From Mucilaginibacter sp. (GTDB lineage Bacteria > Bacteroidota > Bacteroidia > Sphingobacteriales > Sphingobacteriaceae): a stretch of DNA of 53,328 bases. The position numbers were made by a program, and so were the translations under genes. Positions 17,724 to 26,200 of the stretch are shown here, piece by piece; the stretch's first letter is position 1; each line of letters starts with the position of its first letter. Location of the stretch: the NCBI GenBank assembly GCA_028288125.1, contig JAQBOH010000069.1, positions 1-53,328 on the forward strand, written 5' to 3'. The notes below the pieces were generated by a model. It was not told the origin of the DNA. It saw nothing but the letters and a program-made list of their open reading frames with translations, and ran no database searches.

Positions 17724-17821
17724 GATTTTTAGCTCTTAAAGCGATTTTTAGCCCGTAAAAATCGGCTTGCAATAATAGGGATTTTTTTTAATAAATAAAA
17801 GCGGGTTTGAAAAATTTAAGA

Positions 17822-17875
17822 TTTAAGATTTACGGGTCTTCGATTTGGCTAAAAATATGGAATCGTAAATCTAAA
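17822..17875. repeat. Inverted word repeat (GATTTACG) in the trmD-rplS gap
   Basis: TTAAGATTTACG (17823-17834) faces CGTAAATCTAAA (17864-17875), complementary at 11 of 12 positions; further copies of CGTAAATC and AAGATTT flank them. It fills the 172-bp gap between trmD and rplS. Confidence 0.6.
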
Positions 17876-17895
17876 ATCGTAGTTCGTAAATCAAA

Positions 17896-18570
17896 TCATT
17901 CCAACAAATCGGGCCGTCTTTTCCTGGTTCGTTCTATCGCTTGTTCAAAGCGCCATTTTTCAACTTCGGGCGTATTGCCGCTTAGCAGGATGTCGGGCAC
18001 TTTATGGCCGTTCCAGTCGGCAGGGCGGGTGTAAACCGGGGCATCGAGCAAACCGTCCTGGAAGGAATCGGACAACGCCGATGTTTCGTCGGATAATACG
18101 CCCGGTATCAGCCGAACTACCGCGTCAACCAGCACAGCTGCGGGCAGTTCTCCGCCTGATAAAACATAATCGCCGATAGATATTTCGCGGGTAACATAAA
18201 TATCCCGTATGCGCTGGTCGATCCCTTTATAGTGACCGCATAAAATGATAATATTTTTCTTTATGGAAAGCTGGTTAGCCGTTGCCTGGTTAAGCGTTTC
18301 GCCATCCGGCGACATAAAAATGATCTCATCATAGCCCCGTTCGGCTTTTAGTTTTTCAATGCACCTGGCAAAGGGCTCAATCGTCATCACCATACCGCTG
18401 CCGCCGCCATAGGGGTAATCGTCAACGCTTTTTTGCTTTTGGGTTGAGTAATCGCGCAGGTTATGGACATGTATTTCGGCAATGCCCTTTTTTTGCGCAC
18501 GCTGTAAAATTGAGTGTGCAAAAGGGCTTTCCAGCAACCCCGGTAAAACAGAAACGATATCAAAACGCAT
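17896..18570 (-). CDS. trmD: tRNA (guanine-N1)-methyltransferase TrmD, 224 aa
   Basis: Transfers a methyl group from S-adenosylmethionine to N1 of G37 in tRNAs, which keeps the reading frame. The trefoil-knot SPOUT motifs are present: [38 protein letters not shown] and [16 protein letters not shown], the last carrying the knot. The C-terminal part ends in [25 protein letters not shown]. Length is normal. It is separated from rimM by about 2 kb of unrelated genes, whereas these are usually adjacent. Confidence 0.98.
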   Translation of the reverse strand: MRFDIVSVLPGLLESPFAHSILQRAQKKGIAEIHVHNLRDYSTQKQKSVDDYPYGGGSGMVMTIEPFARCIEKLKAERGYDEIIFMSPDGETLNQATANQLSIKKNIIILCGHYKGIDQRIRDIYVTREISIGDYVLSGGELPAAVLVDAVVRLIPGVLSDETSALSDSFQDGLLDAPVYTRPADWNGHKVPDILLSGNTPEVEKWRFEQAIERTRKRRPDLLE

Positions 18571-18593
18571 GGGGCAAAGATAGGGTTGTTCGA

Positions 18594-18623
18594 GGTGAAA
18601 GGCGAAAGGTAAAAGGTGAAAGG
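18594..18623. repeat. GGTGAAAGG-type word repeat
   Basis: Variants of GGTGAAAGG, GGCGAAAGG and GGTAAAAGG follow one another without a gap in the spacer upstream of trmD. Purine-rich, with no inverted arm seen. Confidence 0.6.
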
Positions 18624-18675
18624 TTGGGAAGAAGAGGTTAGAGACTGGAGATTAAAGATTGGTTAAGCCATTAAT

Positions 18676-19404
18676 TCATTCTGGATTTTGATAGATGCCC
18701 AGTACATTTCCGAATGGGTCGGCGAAACGGGCGGTTATCTCGGGCGCGTCGCGGCCTAAGGGCTGAACTATTTTGCCGCCATGGGCGTTTACCGCGTCAA
18801 CGGCCGCTGCCGCATCATCTACCATTACATAGATCATCAATCCCTGCTCGGCCGAGGGTTTACGGTCATTCACCCACATCCCGCTTACAATGCCCACACC
18901 ATCGTCAAACGACAAGATGCCGGAGTTTCTATCTCTTAGGGGCCAGCCAAAAACGGCATGGTAAAAATTAGCGGAAGCGGCGATATCTGCAGTCGGTATT
19001 TCTACGTAGCATATTTTGCCATTGCCGCCGCCGGGATGCTGGTAGAGGCCAAAGATATTGCCGGTCGGGTCGGCAAACCAGGCCACTTCTTCCATTTCGC
19101 TAATTTTTATGCGGTTTACTATTTTACTGCCATTTGCAGTTAACAGATTCACTGTTTCGTCAAGGCTGTCGACCATGATCGAAACCACCAGGCCAGCCTC
19201 GGTATGCGGTTTTCGCCCCATCACCCATGCACCGCTTACTTCGCCAATGCCATCATCAAAAGCTGTATTGCCGTCGCCGCGTGTCCGGATGTGCCAGCCA
19301 AATATCTTTTGATAAAAAGCGGAAGATTCTTCAACATTATTTGCCGGGATCTCCAGGTAGCATATTTTGCCGTTTCCTAAAGTTGGTTCTTTTATACTAT
19401 TCAT
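18676..19404 (-). CDS. Two-domain VOC (glyoxalase-fold) protein, 242 aa
   Basis: A cytosolic protein with two vicinal-oxygen-chelate domains in tandem (about 10-120 and 125-240). Each has the motif G.GKICY.EIP, a FYQ/FYH..FGW segment, a FDDG...SG.WV strand and a final DP.GN..G.YQ.P, so it arose by internal duplication. Such proteins bind or act on small molecules through a metal; the substrate here is unknown. It lies 20 bp downstream of the HTH gene in the same direction and may be co-transcribed. Confidence 0.88.
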   Translation of the reverse strand: MNSIKEPTLGNGKICYLEIPANNVEESSAFYQKIFGWHIRTRGDGNTAFDDGIGEVSGAWVMGRKPHTEAGLVVSIMVDSLDETVNLLTANGSKIVNRIKISEMEEVAWFADPTGNIFGLYQHPGGGNGKICYVEIPTADIAASANFYHAVFGWPLRDRNSGILSFDDGVGIVSGMWVNDRKPSAEQGLMIYVMVDDAAAAVDAVNAHGGKIVQPLGRDAPEITARFADPFGNVLGIYQNPE

Positions 19405-19424
19405 AGATTTTTTCTTGACTCTAT

Positions 19425-19625
19425 TTAATCCCTGTCTTCCAGCATAAAAATTTCTTCAAGCGGTTTGCTGAATACCCTGGCGATCTTTAATGCCAGTACC
19501 GTTGATGGTACGTATTTATTGCTCTCGATGGTATTGATGGTTTGCCTTGATACGCCCACCTGTTCGGCGAGATCGGCCTGTGTGATATTTTTTATGGCAC
19601 GCTCAACCCGGATGTTATTTTTCAT
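19425..19625 (-). CDS. Xre-family HTH regulator, 66 aa
   Basis: A small DNA-binding protein of the Cro/CI type. After MKNNIRVERAIK the helix-turn-helix reads TQADLAEQVGVSRQTINTIES, followed by NKYVPS and LKIARVFSKPLEEIF. The ATG at 19625 has a good ribosome binding site, GGGAGGG, and is preferred to an upstream start that would overlap the preceding gene. It follows the membrane-protein gene by 2 bp, so the pair is translationally linked. It is the likely user of the 21-bp-spaced direct repeats upstream of the operon. Confidence 0.88.
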   Translation of the reverse strand: MKNNIRVERAIKNITQADLAEQVGVSRQTINTIESNKYVPSTVLALKIARVFSKPLEEIFMLEDRD

Positions 19626-19627
19626 GA

Positions 19628-20056
19628 TTATCCCTCCCGGCTTAACGAACTGTTCAAACGAAAAATAACCCACCTGAAACGGATGATGAAAAAGGCAAGC
19701 GGTACCAGTAAGTTTAAAAACAATATATGCTCCGTATCATTAGTGAAAACCAGGCTGATGATCAGCAATAAATAGTTCACATAGATTGCCCATTGCAATG
19801 AATCGAGGCGTAACTGGGATATCTGCTCGTCTTCAATTTTTTCTTTTGAAAAGGCAACAATGAACAAGCCAACAGCCATTAATAAAGTCGTGGTCATGAA
19901 AAACACATGGTGGCTGTTGAAAAGGTCATCGTTTACCGATCCATGGCTCAGATCAAATCCAAGCGTCCGTTTAAATACAACAACAGGAATATGGGCCAGT
20001 ATAAGTGCGTAACCCAAAAACCTGCACCAGTGTGGAAATAAGAACCGTGATTTCAT
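19628..20056 (-). CDS. Four-helix membrane protein paired with the HTH regulator, 142 aa
   Basis: An integral membrane protein with about four hydrophobic segments (near 13-30, 50-68, 91-106 and 110-125) and a charged loop. The second half (AIYVNYLLLIISLVF, HILFLNLLVPLAFFIIRFRW) is typical of DUF-type small membrane proteins paired with an Xre regulator. The start at 20056 (MKSRFLFP) is chosen over an upstream one that runs into the operator repeats. Function unknown; the gene order suggests a membrane component controlled by the HTH protein. Confidence 0.7.
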   Translation of the reverse strand: MKSRFLFPHWCRFLGYALILAHIPVVVFKRTLGFDLSHGSVNDDLFNSHHVFFMTTTLLMAVGLFIVAFSKEKIEDEQISQLRLDSLQWAIYVNYLLLIISLVFTNDTEHILFLNLLVPLAFFIIRFRWVIFRLNSSLSREG

Positions 20057-20084
20057 AACTGTCAACTTTAATTTACCAAATGTA

Positions 20085-20130
20085 AAATAAACTTTACAAA
20101 TATACAAATAAACTTTACATGATATACAAA
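20085..20130 (-). promoter_or_regulatory. Promoter and operator-like repeats of the membrane protein/HTH operon
   Basis: AAATAAACTTTACA occurs twice, at 20085-20098 and 20106-20119, exactly 21 bp apart (two helical turns). On the minus strand a Bacteroidota-type promoter lies in the same place: TTTG (20127-20130), 22 bp, then TATATTTG (20097-20104). Both copies lie within or next to the core promoter, as expected for autorepression by the HTH protein (inference). Confidence 0.65.
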
Positions 20131-20308
20131 TTCAAACCCCATGAATAAATTAAACGGAAATCAAAATGATTGCCATTGAAGTAGGTTACATTAACTGGTA
20201 AGAATTTCAATAATTACAAAAATGGCCTGATTAATGTATTACCATATTGACATATTTCTCAGCTGAGGATAATAAGTATCCGGAATAAAGAGGGATGATT
20301 TTAAAACG

Positions 20309-20473
20309 ATGCGTACAGGTATAAAGATTTCAGTTGTGTTTGCTCTGTTACTATTAACGATTGGGTTGATTTTATATCTCCCGCGTCATTACATCATAGC
20401 CGTATTGTTAGGGGTGATTTGGCTGGGGGTTTTATTGTTAAACGCGTTTGCCTCCACGATAAGCCCGCAATAA
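20309..20473 (+). CDS. Small two-helix membrane protein, 54 aa
   Basis: A short frame on the opposite strand to its neighbours. It begins MRTGIKISVV and has two hydrophobic segments (about 7-23 and 28-46) joined by YLPRHY, ending FASTISPQ. The positive-inside pattern and regular codons support it as a real small membrane protein. A GAGG (about 15 nt upstream) is only a weak ribosome binding signal. No family recognised. Confidence 0.5.
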   Translation: MRTGIKISVVFALLLLTIGLILYLPRHYIIAVLLGVIWLGVLLLNAFASTISPQ

Positions 20474-20564
20474 GTACAGATATTATTTCTCACTCCGGGG
20501 ATTTAATTCCAAGCTCTTTGTCTTAACTCATATATAATTACCAGCAGGAGCAGCCTGACAAATT

Positions 20565-21089
20565 TTAATCCAGGTAAATATCCAACAAGCCTTCGGGCAG
20601 GTTTACCAGTACAATTTCCTTAACTACGTCGATGCTTTTAATGATATCCTCGTTTAGCGGGAAAAGCACTTCGCAGTTTTTATAGGTAACAGCGGCTATG
20701 AATTGTTTTGGATATTCGTGCACATCTGTAATTGTGCCCAGTTCGCCTTCATCTTCATCAATGGCGGTAAATCCAACAAGGTCCATTAAGGTAAATTCGC
20801 CTTTTTTTGGTTTGGGCTTTAATTTATTAGAGAGATAAATGTGCTTTTTGACAAGCGTAGAGGCTTTTTCAATGGTATCCACATCTTCCAAAACCAGGTA
20901 AGCGGCATTTTTTTGCAGATATTTTATGGAGCTTACAAAGTATGGAACCGGTTTGCCGGCGATATCAAGGAAAATAGTTGTAAATTTTATACTGTCGAGG
21001 CCCTCGAAATCCACGTATACATGCAGTTCGCCTTTTAATCCTTTGGGTTTCAGTATGCTTCCTACCCTGAAATAACTTTCGGTATCCAT
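20565..21089 (-). CDS. rimM: 16S rRNA processing protein RimM, 174 aa
   Basis: Binds protein S19 and assists maturation of the 30S subunit head. The N-terminal beta-barrel shows YFRVGSILKPKGLKGELHV, and the C-terminal PRC-barrel shows LVGFTAIDEDEGELGTITDV, FPLNEDIIKSID and LPEGLLDIY. The ATG at 21089 (MDTESYFRVG) is chosen over an earlier start that has no family match. It follows rpsP by about 136 bp, with a 10-bp hairpin in between. Confidence 0.95.
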   Translation of the reverse strand: MDTESYFRVGSILKPKGLKGELHVYVDFEGLDSIKFTTIFLDIAGKPVPYFVSSIKYLQKNAAYLVLEDVDTIEKASTLVKKHIYLSNKLKPKPKKGEFTLMDLVGFTAIDEDEGELGTITDVHEYPKQFIAAVTYKNCEVLFPLNEDIIKSIDVVKEIVLVNLPEGLLDIYLD

Positions 21090-21109
21090 ATAAAATGCCT
21101 TTAAACAAC

Positions 21110-21142
21110 AATGGCGAAGAACCCGGGGGATGCTTCGCCATT
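21110..21142 (-). promoter_or_regulatory. Hairpin between rpsP and rimM
   Basis: AATGGCGAAG (21110-21119) and CTTCGCCATT (21133-21142) form a perfect 10-bp stem with a 13-nt loop containing CCCGGGGG. It has no U-tract, so it is more likely a processing or attenuation hairpin than a full terminator. It lies 20 bp before the rimM start on the minus-strand transcript. Confidence 0.6.
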
Positions 21143-21225
21143 TGGTTAAGAGCCAAGAGCCACGAAACCAAGACACGGGAACATTCGATCCTGCTTCTTG
21201 CTTCTGTTAGTCTTGCTTCTTGTAT

Positions 21226-21972
21226 TTATTCAGCGCTGCCGGCTTTAGGCTCAGCAGGTGCTTCGGTTTCAGTTTCAGCAGCAGGTGTTTCAACTTCGGC
21301 TTCAGCAACAGGTGCTTCAGTTTCGGCTTCAGCGGCAGGCGTTTCAGCTTCAGCAACAGGTGCTTCTATTTCAGTTTCAGCCGCAGGCACTTCGGCTTCA
21401 GCGACAGGTGCTTCGGTTTCATCAACCGCGGCTACTTCAGCAACAGGTGCTTCAGTCTCAACTTCAGCAACCGGAGCTTCTTCTTCGGCAGGTTCTTCAA
21501 CCTCTTCGGCCGGCGGTGTATTTTTGGCTACAATAGCGGCTGCTTTTTCTTCTTTTTTCTTCGCTTCGGCAGCCAGGGCAGCTTTGCGCGCTTCGTCTTT
21601 AGCAGAAACTAAGTTTGTTTTTTTACCGGTGATCTTTCCTTCTTTCTGATCAAGCCATTGCTGGAATTTTGCTTCGGCCTGTTCCTGGGTCAAGGCGCCT
21701 TTTAGAACGCCGCCCTGTAAGTGTTTTTTGTATAAAACGCCTTTGTATGAAAGAATAGCCCGGCAGGTATCGGTTGGCTGTGCGCCATTGTTCACCCAAT
21801 CAAGGGTTTTATCGAAATTGATATCGATTGTTGCAGGGTTGGTGTTTGGATTGTATGATCCTAAACGCTCAATAAAACGCCCGTCTCGCGGAGCGCGTGC
21901 ATCGGCCACTATGATGTAATAAAAAGGTTTTCCTTTTTTACCGTGGCGCTGCAGTCTGATTTTAGTTGCCAT
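21226..21972 (-). CDS. rpsP: Ribosomal protein S16 (bS16) with long acidic tail, 248 aa
   Basis: A small-subunit ribosomal protein. Residues 1-80 are the normal S16 domain ([52 protein letters not shown]). The usual bacterial protein is about 80-100 residues, but this one goes on through a charged helix (about 100-150) into a 100-residue tail of EAPVAEAE and PAAETE units. The tail is low-complexity, strongly acidic and rich in Ala, Pro, Val and Glu, unlike the rest of the basic protein. It starts the rpsP-rimM-...-trmD-rplS order. Confidence 0.96.
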   Translation of the reverse strand: MATKIRLQRHGKKGKPFYYIIVADARAPRDGRFIERLGSYNPNTNPATIDINFDKTLDWVNNGAQPTDTCRAILSYKGVLYKKHLQGGVLKGALTQEQAEAKFQQWLDQKEGKITGKKTNLVSAKDEARKAALAAEAKKKEEKAAAIVAKNTPPAEEVEEPAEEEAPVAEVETEAPVAEVAAVDETEAPVAEAEVPAAETEIEAPVAEAETPAAEAETEAPVAEAEVETPAAETETEAPAEPKAGSAE

Positions 21973-21997
21973 TTTTAAATTTTATGTATTCAACATG

Positions 21998-22031
21998 TCC
22001 CCGGAGTTCTTTCTGCGGGGATGCAAAGGTA
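21998..22031 (-). promoter_or_regulatory. rpsP promoter element and leader hairpin
   Basis: On the minus strand TACCTTTG (22024-22031) matches the Bacteroidota -7 element TAnnTTTG. The transcript would begin about 45 nt before the rpsP ATG and carry a hairpin with stem TCCCCG / CGGGGA (21998-22003 and 22016-22021). Such a hairpin in a ribosomal protein leader may be a binding site for the protein itself (inference). Confidence 0.55.
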
Positions 22032-22226
22032 ATAATAATATGGTTAATTTAAAATTAGTTGTTTAAATTAGTAGATGACTGATTGGCGCGGGTAAAGATT
22101 GCAGAATAGCAAAATAGCTTATATGGTTGATCAGCTGAAACACAGATATATATGAATGAAAAACAAACTAGATTACCGATTGTATTTTAAATAAGAGGTA
22201 GTAATTACGTACAAATTGGATATTAT

Positions 22227-23249
22227 ATGCCGGATCTGCTCACTACATTAAATGATTGCGTTATTGCCTTTGATCTGGATAAACAAAAATTCCTGTTCAT
22301 CAGCCCGAATGTAAACGGTGTTTTGGGGTACGCGGCTGATAGTTTTTATAATAATTCAAATCTCCCTTATGAAATGACTGATCCCATCGACCGGGACAGG
22401 ATAAAAAGGGTAACAGATAAAATAATTGAAGGCGAAGGGGCGCAGCTAACGTACCGGATTGTTACCGCCCATGGTGAAAGGAAGTGGGTTCATGAGAAAA
22501 AAAACCTGATCACCGATGAACAAACCGGGCATAAGGTTTTAATGAGCGTTATCACTGAGCACCATCCGGAAGCAACCGATATAGCCCCCGCTAATAAGAT
22601 TGATGAACAAGTAGCGTGGACCAGGGGCCATCTGGAATTATTATTTAACAATACTGACGAGTTAATATGGGCGATAAATAAAGACCGCTATTATTTGTAT
22701 ATGAATAATGCTTTCCGCGAGATCATATTCGCGGAAACAGAAACCATACCTAAGGACGGCGATCATGTTTATCTCAACACAAATTTTTCGCATGAAAAAA
22801 TACGGGAGTGGGAGACATTTTATACCCGCGCGTTCAAGGGAGAAATATTTACCGCCCGAACGGAAACCACAGATATTGAAAGCGGGCAGCCTGTCTGCTT
22901 CGAAATAAGCTTTAATCAGCTATGCAAATCTAAAGGAAAAGTTACCGCGATTGGCTGTTTTGCCCGGAATGTTACCGAACTGATTAAAAATGAAAAAGCC
23001 ATAATAGATCAAAACGAGCGGTTGCGGCATATCGCGTCCGTCAGCTCGCATGAGCTGCGGCGGCCGATAGCGAGCTTGCTCGGATTAATTAATGTTATGG
23101 ACATGGAAAACTTCCAAAACCCGGATAACAAAGAAATCATTGAACACCTGCTTACTGTTGGAAAAGAAATTGACGGGGTGATCCGCGAAATTATCGACAA
23201 AACTTTTCCTAACGAAGATATTTCAGATAAAAAGTACCAGTCGCCATAG
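22227..23249 (+). CDS. PAS-PAS-HisKA protein without kinase domain, 340 aa
   Basis: A cytosolic signalling protein. Two PAS domains are seen (about 5-110: CVIAFDLDKQKFLFISPNV; about 135-250: LIWAINKDRYYLYMNN), then a coiled coil and a HisKA dimerisation domain with the H-box ASVSSHELRRPIAS, His near residue 275. The stop comes about 65 residues after the histidine; no N-box or GxGxG of a HATPase_c domain follows. It may be a histidine phosphotransfer/dimerisation protein phosphorylated by another kinase. It converges on the giant kinase gene with a 17-bp gap. Confidence 0.85.
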   Translation: MPDLLTTLNDCVIAFDLDKQKFLFISPNVNGVLGYAADSFYNNSNLPYEMTDPIDRDRIKRVTDKIIEGEGAQLTYRIVTAHGERKWVHEKKNLITDEQTGHKVLMSVITEHHPEATDIAPANKIDEQVAWTRGHLELLFNNTDELIWAINKDRYYLYMNNAFREIIFAETETIPKDGDHVYLNTNFSHEKIREWETFYTRAFKGEIFTARTETTDIESGQPVCFEISFNQLCKSKGKVTAIGCFARNVTELIKNEKAIIDQNERLRHIASVSSHELRRPIASLLGLINVMDMENFQNPDNKEIIEHLLTVGKEIDGVIREIIDKTFPNEDISDKKYQSP

Positions 23250-23266
23250 ATTGAGCAAATCAAGAT

Positions 23267-26200
23267 TTATGTGCCGACCGGTAGTGCGACAATAAATTCG
23301 GTAAACTCCCCTTCTTCTGAGTTTACCCGGATTTGCCCGCTATGCCCTTTCACCACCATATCATAACTTAAAGATAATCCCAATCCTGTACCTTCACCAG
23401 TAGGTTTAGTCGTAAAAAAGGGCTGCATGATCTTGTCCTTAATAGCATCAGGTATGCCAATTCCATTGTCTTTTACTTTAATAACAACGCTGCCATTTTC
23501 AGATGAGGTATTTACTGTCACTTCGGGCTTATAAATTGCTCCGGATATTTTTTGTTTTTGACTTACCGCGTAAAACGCGTTGTTAAACAAATTGAGCAGT
23601 ACCCTGCCAATGTCCTGTTGTACCACATTTACTTTTGGCAAGCCAGGATCGAAATGTGAGATCATTTCGGCATTGAATGACTTGTCTTTTGCCCGGAGGC
23701 CATGATAGGAAAGTTTGATAAACTCGTCGGCCAGCACATTGATATTGGTCAGCTGCTTTTCGCCGGTGCTGGTGCGCGAATGCTGAAGCATGCCTTTTAC
23801 AATAAAGTCGGCGCGTTTGCCGTGGTGATTTATCTTTTCCTCGTTTTGCCGGATACTGTCGGCAATGGCTATTGCTTCCTCCAGGTTACCGCCTTTTAGT
23901 TCTTCTTTTAATTCGTCGATCATCTCCTGGTTTACCTCCGAAAAATTATTGACAAAGTTGAGCGGATTTTGTATCTCGTGGGCTATACCGGCAGTAAGCT
24001 CGCCAAGTGATGCCATTTTTTCGGATTGGATGAGCTGGGTTTGAGCGGCTTTGAGTCCTGTTAAAGTTTGCTCCACCTCCTGCTTGGCCGCTTCCAGCTT
24101 ATTGAAATCTTCGTACCGGGCGTAAGCTGTTGAGAAGGCGTCGGCTAACGATTGTACCAGGTTTTTTTCGTCGTCACCGAGCTGGGTTATGTTCCCAACA
24201 TATAACATCCCCTGTAAAAAAGGGAAGAAATGCAGATCGAGGCTGGTAGGCGGATGGGCTGTGAGGTATTTTTCTTCCGACGCGATGGCGCCTTGCTGCA
24301 CAAGCTGAACGGATAATTTTTTAAATTCCTCCTCATTCCAATGGACGGCGGCAAATTGTTTTTTTTGCCAGCTGGCCAACACGGTTTTGGCGATGCCGTC
24401 GGCGTTAAAACCCAATGGGAACGCGGCGATGGCTTTTCCATCGGGAGTGGAAAGATAGGAATGGATAACTTCTTGCTGTTCATCTACGATAAAAACGCCG
24501 CAGCGGATAAAAGGTATGCCTAAGGCGGTTAGCTCATTCCAAACTAAAGGCGTGATGCTTTGCAGGTCGTTGGTTGAGCGCATGGAGGCGATTTGGGCGC
24601 GCATACGGTCGAGCGAGGCCTGTCTTATTGCCCCGCGGGCACTGGCTTCTGATTTCTGCAATTCAATGTACCGCCTGAAGGTAAGATCGATTACGGAGGC
24701 AAACCGCTTTAAAATTTTCATGTCCGGTTCACCATAAGGCTTTTCTGACCACGCGTACAGGCAGCCGTCCTGGAACGGAAAAAAATGGCCGAATTGCTCG
24801 TTTCCGGTTTCCCAATCAGGGACAGAAGGAAGCGACAAGCCTGATAAAAGCTTTTCATAATACAATTTAAGCTGTTTTCCTTTTAATACCGGGAAATAAT
24901 CTTCATTGGTTGCTATCGATTGCTGTATCTTTTCCAACACGGGATGGCCGGCCAGCATTACCCAGCCCATCAGCGCCAGGTTATCACCCTCAGCAGAAGT
25001 AGTTGCTGAGTAAAGCAGCACTTTACGCGAACCCTTACCGGCTATCCCCACACCGCAGCGTAAGGGATCAATACCAAGCTTTCTTAATTCCGTAAAAACC
25101 ATGCTGGCAGTGGAAGACAAGTCCTTACTGTTATACATAGCCATGGCTTTACCCCGCACTTTTTCCAACGCCGCTTCAATTTGCGCGTCACGTGCTTGTT
25201 CTTCAGCTTGTTTAAGGTCGAGATAGCGCCTATAGGTAAGAGCAAACACCGCGGCAAACTTTTCTAATATTTTGCTTTCCTGGGGCGGGAATGGTTCCTT
25301 AGTAAAAGTGAACAACCCGCCTTCGGCGAATAAAAAACAGCTGCAATACTGCCTGGTATTAGAAGGATCACCCAAAACGGCGTAACCGGGGTCGATTTCG
25401 GGCGCATTGTAGCCTGGCGCGCCTGAAATTGCCTTATAATAACTCAAAAGGTCCGGCCCCGCCAGTTCGTACGTAAACGTAGTTTTCTTTTGTTTCCAGA
25501 TATTGAAAAGGTTTTGCCATAAGGGATGGGTGGTCATATCCAGCTTTCCGCTTCCCTGATCCACCTTGCCCTCCCCGGGCGAGGTAGCAGACCAAACCTC
25601 CATAAGCTTTGTGGACTCTTCAATGATCACAACGCCGCACCTGATGGTACTTATTCCCAGCTTATACAATTCGCTGAATACAAGGGCGGTAGCATCGCCC
25701 ACATCCCGGCTATTGTGCATGGCCATGGCTTTGCCCCGCACTTTTTCTAAAGCTGTTTCTATCCTTGCCTCGCGGGCCTGTGCTTCCGCTTTTTGCAGGT
25801 CAAGGAAACGGCGGTATGTTAAACCAAAAACGCCGGCAAACCGCTTAAACAGTTGCATCGCCTCGGCTGATAGGGGTTCATCGGTAAAAGCGTAAAGCGT
25901 GCCTTCGGGAAAAACAAATGAATTATGGAAACGTCTTTCGGGCAACGTATCTATATTCAATTGAAACGGGTAATCTGCGTATTCGCTAAGTATCCTGTAG
26001 TAATCCGCCACGTCATTACCAGCCAGGACATAGGAAAAAACGGTTTCTTGTTTTTTCCATGCGTCATATGCACCGCGCAGCAGGGGATGCAATGTCATAT
26101 CTATATAGCCTTTACTCAGGGCAGCGCTTCCATCATGGCTTGATGCGGCCGTCCATAGTTCCATTTTTTTTATGTTATGAATGATCGCAACACCACATCT

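Noticed and set aside
21095-21649. Long plus-strand frames opposite the rpsP tail (Ser/Ala- and Phe/Arg-rich)
   Set aside because: They are the antisense of the EAPVAEAE repeat; low complexity, with no start signal and no family likeness.
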